Shown here: one piece after another, positions 50,763-60,050 of the stretch | Layout: the number at the start of each line of letters is the position of its first letter | Position numbering within the stretch: position 1 is the stretch's first letter | Source of the DNA: Rebecca billardiae RCC1528 | Lineage: Eukaryota > Haptophyta | DNA: 64,000 bases | Direction of reading: 5' to 3' | Assembly: GCA_965240325.2 (NCBI GenBank) | Contig: OZ251251.1 | Location: 62,001 to 126,000 of the forward strand | The notes under the pieces: generated by a model | The model's database searches: none | The model's input: only the letters and a program-made list of their open reading frames with translations | Told to the model about the DNA's origin: nothing | Program-made: the position numbers and the translations under genes

Positions 50763-51391
50763 TGCTATGCGAAAATTGAAATGTTCCGCGCTGTCCAACG
50801 GCAAAGCGCGGCGGATGGCGGCTTCGCCGCCGCATGGGCGCGCGAGTCGCCATTGCCAGCAGAAGACGTGCGTCACAGGCAAGGAAGCGGGCAGATGGCG
50901 CGTCGCACGCGTCGTGGAAGTCGGTCGCGACGCTCGCCAGCCTCAGCGCGCGCGGCGAAGCCACGTCCATGGGCGCCCAGCGTGCAGGCGGCACGGCCAC
51001 GCCGCTCGGCCGCGGCGACCGGCCTCGCACGCGTTCTTGCGGCGCGAAAGAGCATCCCAGCTGCGGTAATTTGCCTTGTGCGTCGGGAGACGTGTGCCAG
51101 CTAGCCAATGCGCACGCGCCGCGAGCTGCACGGCGTGCGCACACGTCGCCCGCCGCGCGGCCGGTCGTGCGCCGAAAGCGGCACAGCGAGAGAGGGCCCC
51201 GATCCGAGTGTAGGATGGCCCGCCGCGCGGCCGGGCGTGGCGGCGTGCGCCGAAAGCGGCACAGCGAGAGAGGGCCCCGCCGATCCGAGTGTAGGCGCCA
51301 GCGCCAGGGCCCTCCACAAGTCCAAGGATCCTGGGTCTTGGGTCCTTCGCGTTTGTCCAGCTGGCGCAACGCCCCTGTGTCGTCCTACCTC
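50763..51391. other. Unique 5' region of copy 9 with a tandem duplication
   Basis: The ordinary spacer after copy 8 is recognisable up to the hairpin (50729-50751) and CCGTGCTGTCGCAC, then changes at about 50762 into sequence not seen elsewhere in the window. Within it, a block ending CCCCGATCCGAGTGTAGG (about 51149-51213) is repeated with insertions at about 51219-51295. No GTAC cluster is present, and the ATG of copy 9 follows at 51392. Confidence 0.6.
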
Positions 51392-52816
51392 ATGGCACCG
51401 ACGACGCGCGCGCCTACCCAGGCGCGCCCAGCAGCGGCGACCGTCCGGCTGACCGACGTGCCGCCCGAGCTGATCGCGCGCATTCTCGCCCACCTCGATG
51501 ACGTGCGCGACCTCGCCGCCGCCAACGCCGCCGCTCGCCTCTTCCGCGGCGCGCCGCTCGAGCACGCGCTGCGCGAGCGCGCGCGCGCGCGCGGGCACGA
51601 GGCCGGGCTGCCGGCGGCCCTGCCCGCGGGCGTGTCCACGTGGGCGGAGGAGCTCTTCGCGCGTGAGCGCATACTGAAGCTCGCGCACGCGCACGCGCAC
51701 GTCGCGTCCGCCAGCCCACACCCCTTGAAGAGATTGTCCGCCTTTGTGGACGGTGCCGGCGGCGTGCACACGTGCGGCGCGCGGCTGGGCCATCCCGAGC
51801 GCCGCGTGGAGACGTACGTGCGCGTGCCTACGCGCGTGAGCTCGCTGGCGGCGGTGCGCGTGCGAGCAGTGGCTGCCGGCAGCTTCCACCTGCTCGCGCT
51901 GAGCGAGGCGGGCGCCGTGTACGCGTGCGGGGGCAACGGCTTCGGCCAGCTGGGCGTGGGCGACAAGGCTGAGCGACGGGCGTTCGTGCAGGTGGCGGCG
52001 CTGGGCGCGGAGTTCGTCGTCGGCATAAGCGCTGGCAACGACCACAGCCTCGCGCTCACGGCTGGTGGCGTGGCGTACAGCTGGGGCCACAACAGCCAAG
52101 GCCAGCTCGGCCACGGCGACACGGAGCACCGGCTGCAGCCGACGTGCATCGAGGCGCTGGACGGCGTGCGCGTGGGCGGCGTGGCCACGGGCGGCGACCA
52201 CACGCTGCTCCTCTCGGCGTGCGGCGCCGTGTACTCGTGCGGGGCTGCCATTGGTGGTCGACTTGGCCACGGTGACGAGCAGCGGCAGCGCACGCCGACG
52301 CGCATCGAGGCGCTCGCGGGCGTGCGCGCCGTGCACGTGAGCGCGGGCTCAGGGCACAGCCTGGTGGTGGACGCGGCGGGCGGCGTGCACTCCTTCGGAT
52401 ACAATTATTGTGGTGCGCTCGGCCACGGTGACGATGTGCATGGCTTGGTGCCCACGCGCATCGAGGCACTGGGCGGCATGCGTGTCGTGCGCGCCAGCGC
52501 GGGCGTTTGCAACAGCGCGGTGGTGTGCGCGGACGGCAGCGTGCACGCGTTTGGGAGCAACCACTGTAACCTTCTGGGGCTGGGGGACCGAATGGATCGC
52601 GCGCTGCCCGAGCGGGTGGAGGGCCTCGCGCATGCGCGCGTGGTCGACTGCTCGCTTGGCCACGTGCACACCCTCTACGTCACAGCGGACGGCGGCGTGC
52701 ACGTGTGCGGCGAGCGTTCGGCCGCGCTCGGCCTGGGCGTGGACAGCGATGGCGGAGAGCAGCCGACGCTTCAGCGCGTGGTGCAGCTGCCGCCCCTGCG
52801 CTGTGGGCTGCGCTGA
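51392..52816 (+). CDS. F-box/RCC1 propeller protein, array copy 9
   Basis: A 474-residue gene starting at the ATG at 51392 (MAPTTRAPTQARPAAA). The frame is open for a further 558 bases upstream, but that part follows unique non-coding-type sequence. The F-box is VPPELIARILAHLDDVRDL. Blade 1 has GARLGHPERRVETYVRVPT. Tips in blades 2-6 are GNGF, HNSQ, AAIG, YNYC and SNHC. From blade 4 to near the end it is almost identical to copy 14, including the GNLLGLG-type loss of the usual GQLG in blade 6 (NLLGLGDRMD). One repeat reads PTCIEALDG where all others have PTRIEALDG. Confidence 0.88.
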   Translation: MAPTTRAPTQARPAAATVRLTDVPPELIARILAHLDDVRDLAAANAAARLFRGAPLEHALRERARARGHEAGLPAALPAGVSTWAEELFARERILKLAHAHAHVASASPHPLKRLSAFVDGAGGVHTCGARLGHPERRVETYVRVPTRVSSLAAVRVRAVAAGSFHLLALSEAGAVYACGGNGFGQLGVGDKAERRAFVQVAALGAEFVVGISAGNDHSLALTAGGVAYSWGHNSQGQLGHGDTEHRLQPTCIEALDGVRVGGVATGGDHTLLLSACGAVYSCGAAIGGRLGHGDEQRQRTPTRIEALAGVRAVHVSAGSGHSLVVDAAGGVHSFGYNYCGALGHGDDVHGLVPTRIEALGGMRVVRASAGVCNSAVVCADGSVHAFGSNHCNLLGLGDRMDRALPERVEGLAHARVVDCSLGHVHTLYVTADGGVHVCGERSAALGLGVDSDGGEQPTLQRVVQLPPLRCGLR

Positions 52817-53343
52817 GCGGCCGGCTCGTGGTGGGTGCGGTGCTCATCTGCAGCCTTGTGAGTGCGGCGTGCACACGGGCCGCGCATGCAGCCTCGCGTG
52901 CCAGCACTGCGGTGCTGAGCAGCCCGGCGCTCGAGCTCGCGCTGCGCGTGCGTGGCGTGGTGATGCGCCGGCGATCGAATGGCCCAATCCGAAGGCGCGA
53001 TGGCATTGTATGGATAGGGGGGCGGCACTCATCATCGAGAGTGAGACGATTGAGCATCTGATGGATGGATGCGCACAGTGCCATTGAGCAGCAGCTGCGC
53101 GCGTGGGTTCCGCGCGCACACCGTGCTGACGCACTAGCTATCTGTCGTGCATTCTACAAGTACGGGAATACGACTGTACACGTTGTACACTGAGGTCGTT
53201 CAGATACTGATGTGTCTGTAAGGCAGTCGTAAGCTAGTACTGTATGCCGACTGTATGGGGGTAATGTCGTCCTCCCAGTCGGCTGAGTTCGGGAAGTAGG
53301 CCAACCGTCGTCGTCGAGCGACTCGGCCCGGCGTGGGCAACAG

Positions 53344-54771
53344 ATGGCACCGACGACGCGCGCGCCTACCCAAGCGTGCTCAGCCGCGGCGACCGTGCGG
53401 CTGACCGACGTGCCGCCCGAGCTGATCGCGCGCATCCTCGCCCACCTCGACGACGTGCGTGACCTCGCCGCCGCCAACGCCGCCGCGCGCCTCTTCCGCG
53501 GCGCGCCGCTCGAGCACGCGCTGCGCGAGCGCGCGCGCGCGCGCGGGCACGAGGCCGCGCTGCCGGCGGCTCTGCCCGCGGGCGTGTCCACGTGGGCGGA
53601 GGAGCTGTTCGCGCGCGAGCGCATAACGGAGCTCGCGCACACGCACGCGCACGTCGCGTCCGCCAGCTCAAACGTCTTCATGAGAGTTTCCGCCTTTGTC
53701 GACGGTGCCGGCGGCGTGCACACATGCGGCACACCGCTCGGCCTGTCCGAGCTCAGCATGGAGACGCCCGTGCTCGTGCCGACGCGCGTGAGCTCGCTGG
53801 TCTCGGTGCGCGTGCGGGCCGTTGCTGCGGGCGGGATCCACCTGCTCGCGCTGAGCGAGGCGGGCGCCGTGTACGCGTGCGGCGACAACGGCTGCGGCCA
53901 GCTGGGCGTGGGCGACAAGGCTGAGCGACGGGCGTTCGTGCAGGTGGCGGCGCTGGGTCCGGAGCTCGTCGTCAGCATCGCTGCTGGCTTTCGCGATAGC
54001 CTCGCGCTGACGGCTTTCGGTGCGACGTACAGCTGGGGCGGCAACGGCTGTGGCCAGCTCGGCCACGGCGACACGAAGCACCGGCTGGAGCCGACGCGCA
54101 TCGAGGCGCTGGACGGCGTGCGCGTGGGCGGCGTGGCCACGGGCCGCGACCACACGCTGCTCCTCTCGGCGTGCGGCGCCGTGTACTCGTGCGGCAATGC
54201 CAATGCTGGTCGGCTTGGTCACGGCGACGGGCAGGAGCAGCGCACGCCGCGGCGCATCGAGGCGCTCGCTGGCATGCGCATTGTGCACGTGAGCGCTGGT
54301 ACGGCGCACAGCCTGGTGGTGGACACAGCGGGCGGCGTGCACTCCTTCGGGGGCGGTCACGGTGGCGCGCTCGGCCATGGTGACGAGGCCAATCGCTTGG
54401 TGCCCACGCGCATCGAAGCACTGGACGGCATGCGTGTCGTGCGCGCCAGCGCTGGCTATCTCTCCAGCGCGGTGGTGTGCGCTGACGGCAGCGTGCTCAC
54501 GTTTGGGTACAACGGTTACGGCCAGCTGGGGCGTGGGGACACAGTGGATCGCACGCTGCTGCCCGAGCGGGTGGAGGGCCTCGCGCATGCGCGCGTGCTC
54601 GACTGCTCGCTTGGCCTCTCCCACGCCCTCTACGTCACAGCGGACGGCGGCGTGCACGCGTGTGGCTTACATTCGGGCGCGCTCGGCCTGGGCGTGGGCG
54701 ACGATGGCGGAGAGCAGCCAACGCCGCAGCGCGTGGTGCAGCTGCCGCCCCTGCGCTGTGGGCTGCGCTGA
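53344..54771 (+). CDS. F-box/RCC1 propeller protein, array copy 10
   Basis: A 475-residue intronless gene starting at the ATG at 53344 (MAPTTRAPTQACSAAA). Blade 1 carries GTPLGLSELSMETPVLVPT, with GLSE for the usual GHPE. Tips in blades 2-6 are DNGC, GNGC, NANA, GGHG and YNGY. Blade 3 begins FGATYSWG instead of AGAAYSWG. The C-terminal third, from VDTAGGVHSFGGGHGG through LHSGALGLGVGDDGG, is shared with copy 13, including the two-Leu TLLPERV insertion. A GTAC cluster lies about 150-190 bp upstream (53158-53191). Confidence 0.88.
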   Translation: MAPTTRAPTQACSAAATVRLTDVPPELIARILAHLDDVRDLAAANAAARLFRGAPLEHALRERARARGHEAALPAALPAGVSTWAEELFARERITELAHTHAHVASASSNVFMRVSAFVDGAGGVHTCGTPLGLSELSMETPVLVPTRVSSLVSVRVRAVAAGGIHLLALSEAGAVYACGDNGCGQLGVGDKAERRAFVQVAALGPELVVSIAAGFRDSLALTAFGATYSWGGNGCGQLGHGDTKHRLEPTRIEALDGVRVGGVATGRDHTLLLSACGAVYSCGNANAGRLGHGDGQEQRTPRRIEALAGMRIVHVSAGTAHSLVVDTAGGVHSFGGGHGGALGHGDEANRLVPTRIEALDGMRVVRASAGYLSSAVVCADGSVLTFGYNGYGQLGRGDTVDRTLLPERVEGLAHARVLDCSLGLSHALYVTADGGVHACGLHSGALGLGVGDDGGEQPTPQRVVQLPPLRCGLR

Positions 54772-55245
54772 GCGACCGGCCCCGTGGCGGGTGCGGTGCT
54801 CATTTGCAGCCTTGTGAGTGCGGCGTGCACACGGGCCGCGCATGCAGCCTCGCGTGCCAGCACTGCGGTGCTGAGCAGCCCGGCGCTCGAGCTCGCGCTG
54901 CGCGTGCGTGGCGTGGTGATGCGCCGGCGATCGAATGGCCCAATCCGAAGGCGCGATGGCATTGTAGGCGGGGGGCGGCACTCGTCGTCGAGAGTGAGAC
55001 GATTGAGCATCTGATGGATGGATGCGCACAGTGCTATTGAGCAGCAGCTGCGCGCGTGGGTTCCGCGCGCACACCGTGCTGACGCACTATAGACTCTATC
55101 TGTCGTACATTCTACAATAATAAGTATACGGCACTACGACTGTACACGTTCAGATACAGTACGGCGGATGAGTCTGTGTCCTCCCAGTCGCCTAGTTCGG
55201 GAAGTCGGCCAACCGTCGTCGTGTCGGCCGGCGTGGGCAACAAGC

Positions 55246-56670
55246 ATGGCGCCGACGACGCGCGCGCCTACCCAGGCGCGCTCGGCCGCGGCGACCGTCC
55301 GGCTGACCGACGTGCCGCCTGAGCTGATCGCGCGCATCCTCGCCCACCTCGATGACGTGCGCGACCTCGCCGCCGCCAACGCCGCCGCGCGCCTCTTCCG
55401 CGGCGCGCCGCTCGAGCACGCGATGCGCGAGCGCGCGCGCGCGCGCGGGCACGAGGCCGCGCTGCCGGCGGCCCTGCCCGCGGGCGTGTCCACGTGGGCG
55501 GAGGAGCTGTTCGCGCGCGAGCGCATCTCCGATCTAGCGCACGCGCACGCGCACGTCGCGTCCGCCAGCCCAACCTTCGGTATGCGCTTCTCCGCCTTTG
55601 TTGACGGTGCCGGCAGCGTGCACACATGCGGCGCACCGATGGGCCATCCCGAGCTCAGCATGGGTACGGACGTGCTCGTGCCGACGCGCGTAGGCTCGCT
55701 GGAGGCGGTGCGCGTGCGAGCAGTGGCTGCCGGCCATTCCCACCTGCTCGCGCTGAGCGAGGCGGGCGCCGTGTACGCGTGCGGCGGCAACGACGACGGC
55801 CAGCTGGGCGTGTGCGACAAGGCTGAGCGACGGGCGTTCGTGCAGTTGGCGGCGCTGGGCGCGGCGCTCATCGTCGGCATACGCGCTGGCGGTGGCCATA
55901 GCCTCGCGCTCACGGCTGCGGGTGCGGCGTACAGCTGGGGTAGCAACTGCTGTGGCCAGCTCGGCCACGGTGACACGAAGGACCGGCTGGAGCCGACGCG
56001 CATCGAGGCGCTGGACGGCGTGCGCGTGGGCGGCGTGGCCTCTGGGCACCAGCACACGCTGCTGCTGGCTGCACGCGGTGGGGTGTACTCGTGCGGGAAG
56101 CCCTATGGCGGCCGCCTTGGCCACGGTGACGAGCAGCGGCAGCGCACGCCGAGGCGCATCGAGGCGCTCGGTGGCGTGCGCGCCGTGCACGTGAGCGCGG
56201 GCCATGAGCACAGCCTGGTCGTGGACGCGGCGGGCGGCGTGCACTCCTTCGGAAATGGTGACGCTGGTGCGCTCGGCCACGGTGACATGGCCAATCGCTT
56301 GGTGCCCACGCGCATCGAGGCACTGGGCGGCATGCGTGCCGTGCGCGCCAGCGCTGGCTATCTCTCCAGCGCGGTGGTGTGCGCTGACGGCAGCGTGCAC
56401 ACGTTTGGGTACAACTACTACGGCCAGCTGGGGCTGGGGGACACAGCGGATCGTGCGCTGCCTGAGCGGGTGGAGGGCCTCGCGCATGCGCGCGTGCTCG
56501 ACTGCTCGATTGGCCAAGCTCACGCCGTCTACGTCACAGTGGATGGCAGCGTGCACGCATGCGGCAGACATTCGGGCGCGCTCGGCCTGGGAGTGGGCAA
56601 CGATGGCGGAGAGCAGCCAATGCCGCAGTGCGTGGTGCAGCTGCCGCCCCTGCGCTGTGGGCTGCGTTGA
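55246..56670 (+). CDS. F-box/RCC1 propeller protein, array copy 11
   Basis: A 474-residue intronless gene starting at the ATG at 55246, in the CAAGCATGGCGCC context also used by copy 13. Tips in blades 2-6 are GNDD, SNCC, KPYG, NGDA and YNYY, the most distinct set in the plus arm. Blade 2 has GVCDKAERRAFVQLAALGAALIVGI where others have GVGDKAERR; blade 4 begins AARGGVYSCGKPYGG instead of SACGAVYSCG. The F-box linker has EHAMRERA for EHALRERA. The downstream spacer carries the 910-bp transposon at 56965. Confidence 0.88.
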   Translation: MAPTTRAPTQARSAAATVRLTDVPPELIARILAHLDDVRDLAAANAAARLFRGAPLEHAMRERARARGHEAALPAALPAGVSTWAEELFARERISDLAHAHAHVASASPTFGMRFSAFVDGAGSVHTCGAPMGHPELSMGTDVLVPTRVGSLEAVRVRAVAAGHSHLLALSEAGAVYACGGNDDGQLGVCDKAERRAFVQLAALGAALIVGIRAGGGHSLALTAAGAAYSWGSNCCGQLGHGDTKDRLEPTRIEALDGVRVGGVASGHQHTLLLAARGGVYSCGKPYGGRLGHGDEQRQRTPRRIEALGGVRAVHVSAGHEHSLVVDAAGGVHSFGNGDAGALGHGDMANRLVPTRIEALGGMRAVRASAGYLSSAVVCADGSVHTFGYNYYGQLGLGDTADRALPERVEGLAHARVLDCSIGQAHAVYVTVDGSVHACGRHSGALGLGVGNDGGEQPMPQCVVQLPPLRCGLR

Positions 56671-56960
56671 GCGACCGGCCAGTGGCGGGTGCGGTGCTCA
56701 TTTGCAGCCTTGTGAGTGCGGCGTGCACACGGGCCGCGCATGCAGCCTCGCGTGCCAGCACTGCGGTGCTGAGCAGCCCGGCGCTCGAGCTCGCGCTGCG
56801 CGTGCGTGGCGTGGTGAATAAGGTGATGCGCCGGCGATCGAATGCCAATGGCCCGATCCGAAGGCGCGATGACATTGTATCAGGATAGGGGGGCGGCACT
56901 CATCGTCGAGAGTGAGACGATTGAGCATCTGATGGATGGATGCGCACAGTGCCATTGAGC

Positions 56961-56964
56961 AGCA
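56961..56964. repeat. Candidate target-site duplication (left), AGCA
   Basis: AGCA precedes the terminal GGCC of the inserted element and is repeated at 57875-57878. The uninterrupted spacer elsewhere reads GAGCAGCAGCTGC, which fits a 4-bp duplication. Because the site is itself an AGC repeat, the true duplication length is uncertain. Confidence 0.55.
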
Positions 56965-57874
56965 GGCCTGTTTTATTTCTACGAGAGCCCAACGGCGACA
57001 TTCGCCAAAACCGGGTAAAATGGCGGCTTGCCCGCTGGTGGTGGGTGCCGGCGCGATTGCGGAGTAGGGATGGCACGTCGTTGGCGCATGTTCGTACTAG
57101 GGCGCTGAGCTGTAGCGAAAGGTGTTGCCAAGGCATGCTGCTTAGCCTTGCCATGGTGCTTCGCCATGACACAGAGGTCACTCGCAGCGCACGGCGGTGT
57201 GACGATCGCCGCGCCGCGGCGGCAAACCGCAGTTGCGGGCGCGCTGCGAGCTGCAAGCACTCTGCCTTGGCTGCGTCGCGCCCGTGTCAGTTGCTGAACC
57301 AGCATTGTTGAACAACCGATGGGCTGCAAACGATACCAGCTACACTCGCTCCGCCGCCACTTCCTTGTCGAGCGTGAGATGCTTCCGTTGCGTGCGCTCG
57401 CATGCAGCTTGCCGCCTGCATTTGAACGTGGTCACGGCAGGTTGGTGGGCTGGTTGCTCAGGCCTCCTCGGCGTAGATGACGACAGGGTGCGTGCCACGC
57501 GCACCCATGACGCGGGAAAGGCGTGCACACGCGTCCTCGCGCATCTGGCAGGCTGCAGTCTTGGCCAAGATGATGCCAGAACAAGCCTGCCAGTGCCTCG
57601 CCGCGCGGGTGCGAGCGCGCAGAGAGATCTGGCTTCTGACCCGTGCTCTTCAGTGTACCTCGTGTGCGACGACGACGAGGCGGACGAGCGCCGCAACTGG
57701 ATTCCTGCACTCACCGGTCACCGAGGAGTGCAGGAATCGCATTCCTCGCGCACGCCGGGGCCGCCATCGGCCGTGAGAGGTACACTGAACGGGGCGTGAC
57801 ACCGATTCCCACTGGCGGGCACGGGTTTGTCGCCGTGACATAGTAAATGGAATCTGGTAGAAATAAAACAGGCC
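56965..57874. mobile_element. 910-bp non-autonomous DNA transposon (MITE-like)
   Basis: It starts GGCCTGTTTTATTTCTAC and ends with the exact reverse complement, an 18-bp perfect terminal inverted repeat (right end 57857-57874). It interrupts the spacer precisely between GAGCAGCA and AGCAGCTGCGC, while the neighbouring spacers are continuous there. Base composition is clearly less GC-rich than the array. No ORF resembles a transposase. An internal 12-bp perfect inverted repeat, 57701-57712 with 57726-57737, surrounds a 13-nt loop. The superfamily is undetermined. Confidence 0.82.
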
Positions 57875-58138
57875 AGCAGCTGCGCGCGTGGGTTCCGCGC
57901 GCACACCGTGCTGACGCACTAGCTATCTGTCGTACATTCTACAAGTACGGCAATACGACTGTACACGTTGTACACTGAGGTCGTTCAGATACTGATGAGT
58001 CTGTAAGGCAGTCGTAAGCTAGTACTGTATGCCGACTGTATGGGGGTACAGTAATGTCGTCCTCCCAGTCGGCTGAGACTGAGTTCGGGAAGTCGGCCAA
58101 CCGTCGTCGTCGAGCGACTCGGCCGGCGCGGGCAACAG

Positions 58139-59563
58139 ATGGCACCGACGACGCGCGCGCCTACCCAGGCGCGCCCAGCAGCGGCGACCGTGCGGCTGAC
58201 CGACGTGCCGCCCGAGCTGATCGCGCGCATTCTCGCCCACCTCGATGACGTGCGCGACCTCGCCGCCGCCAACGCCGCCGCGCGCCTCTTCCGCGGCGCG
58301 CCGCTCGAGCACGCGCTGCGCGAGCGCGCGCGCGCGCGCGGGCACGAGGCCGCGCTGCCGGCGGCCCTGCCCGCGGGCGTGTCCACGTGGGCGGAGGAGC
58401 TCTTCGCGCGTGAGCGCATACTGAAGCTCGCGCACGCGCACGCGCACGTCGCGTCCGCCAGCCCACACCCCTTGGAGAGATTGTCCGCCTTTGTCGACGG
58501 TGCCGGCGGCGTGCACACGTGCGGCACGCGGCTGGGCCATCCCGAGCTCAGCATGGGTACGGACGTGCTCGTGCCGACGCGCGTGAGCTCGCTTGTGTCG
58601 GTGCGCGTGCGGGCCGTTGCGGCGGGCGGATGGCACCTGCTCGCGCTGAGCGAGGCGGGCGCCGTGTACGCGTGCGGCGACAACGGCTGCGGCCAGCTGG
58701 GCGTGGGCGACAAGGCTGAGCGACGGGCGTTCGTGCAGGTGGCGGCGCTGGGTCCGGAGCTCGTCGTCAGCATCGCGGCTGGCTTTCGCCATAGCCTCGC
58801 GCTGACGGCTGCCGGCGCGGCATACAGCTGGGGTGACAACGGCCACGGCCAGCTCGGCCACGGCGACACGGAGCACCGGCTGGAGCCGACGCGCATCGAG
58901 GCGCTGGACGGCGTGCGCGTGGGCGGCGTGGCCGCGGGCGGCGGCCACACGCTGCTGCTCTCGGCGTGCGGCGCCGTGCACTCGTGCGGCGACGGCATGT
59001 ACGGTCGCCTTGGCCACGGCGACGAGCAGGAGCGGCACACGCCGCTGCGCATCGAGGCGCTATCAGAAGTGCGTGCCGTGCACGTGAGCGCGGGCTCACG
59101 GCACAGCCTGGTGGTGGACGCAGCGGGTGGCGTGCACTCCTTCGGAGACGGTGGCCGTGGCGCGCTCGGCCATGGTGACGACGCGCATGGCTTGGTGCTC
59201 ACGCGCATCGAGGCACTGGGTGGCATGCGTGCCGTGCGCGCCAGCGCGGGCGTTCTCAGCAGCGCTGTGGTGTGCGCGGACGGCAGCGTGCACACGTTTG
59301 GGTCCAACCGCTTTGGCCAGCTGGGGCTGGGGGGCACAGTGTATCGCACGCTGCCCGAGCGGGTGGAGGGCCTCGCGCACGCGCGCGTGCTCGACTGCTC
59401 ACTTGGCGGTCGCCACACCCTCTACGTCACAGCGGACGACGGCGTGCACGCGTGCGGCGAGCGTTCGGGCGCGCTCGGGCTGGGCGTGGGCTACGGTGGC
59501 GGAGAGCAGCCGACGCCGCAGCGCGTGGCGCAGCTGCCGCCCCTGCGCTGTGGGCTGCGCTGA
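58139..59563 (+). CDS. F-box/RCC1 propeller protein, array copy 12
   Basis: A 474-residue intronless gene starting at the ATG at 58139. The N-terminal third to blade 1 matches copies 9 and 14 (ARPAAATVRL, SPHPLERLSAFVDG). Tips in blades 2-6 are DNGC, DNGH, DGMY, DGGR and SNRF. Blade 4 begins GAVHSCGDG rather than GAVYSCGDG, and SEVRAVHVSAG replaces AGVRAVHVSAG. Blade 6 has GLGGTVYRTLP for GLGDTVDRTLP, losing the blade's conserved Asp. Blade 7 begins ADDGVHACGERSG. Confidence 0.88.
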   Translation: MAPTTRAPTQARPAAATVRLTDVPPELIARILAHLDDVRDLAAANAAARLFRGAPLEHALRERARARGHEAALPAALPAGVSTWAEELFARERILKLAHAHAHVASASPHPLERLSAFVDGAGGVHTCGTRLGHPELSMGTDVLVPTRVSSLVSVRVRAVAAGGWHLLALSEAGAVYACGDNGCGQLGVGDKAERRAFVQVAALGPELVVSIAAGFRHSLALTAAGAAYSWGDNGHGQLGHGDTEHRLEPTRIEALDGVRVGGVAAGGGHTLLLSACGAVHSCGDGMYGRLGHGDEQERHTPLRIEALSEVRAVHVSAGSRHSLVVDAAGGVHSFGDGGRGALGHGDDAHGLVLTRIEALGGMRAVRASAGVLSSAVVCADGSVHTFGSNRFGQLGLGGTVYRTLPERVEGLAHARVLDCSLGGRHTLYVTADDGVHACGERSGALGLGVGYGGGEQPTPQRVAQLPPLRCGLR

Positions 59564-60050
59564 GCGGCCGGCTTGTGGCGGGTGCGGTGCTCATTTGCAG
59601 CCTTGTGAGTGCGGCGTGCACACGCGCCGCGCATGCAGCCTCGCGTGCCAGCACTGCGGTGCTGAGCAGCCGACGGCGCTCGAGCTCGCACTGCGCGTGC
59701 GTGGCGTGGTGATGCGCCGGCGATCGAATGGCCCAATCCGGAGGCTCGCGATGGCATTGTAGGGGGGCGGCACTCGTCATCGAGAGTGAGACGATTGAGC
59801 ATCTGGATGGATGCGCACAGTGCCATTGAGCAGCAGCTGCGCGCGTGGGTTCCGCGCGCACACCGTGCTGACGCACTGCAGACTCTATCTGTCGTACATT
59901 CTACATCAATAAGTATACGGCACTACGACTGTACACGTTCAGATACGGCGGACGTACGGCGGATGAGTCTGTCGTGTCCTCCCAGTACCTAAGTACCTAA
60001 GTTCGGGAAGTCGGCAACCGTCGTCGTGTCGGCCGGCGTGGGCAACAAGC

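Noticed and set aside
54772-55014. In-frame continuation after the stop codon of array copy 10 (hydrophobic AGAVLICSLVSAACTR frame), suggesting readthrough or a C-terminal extension
   Set aside because: The same nucleotide block follows other copies, but the frame relative to their stop codons shifts (for example copies 9 and 14). It is shared spacer DNA, not conserved coding sequence.
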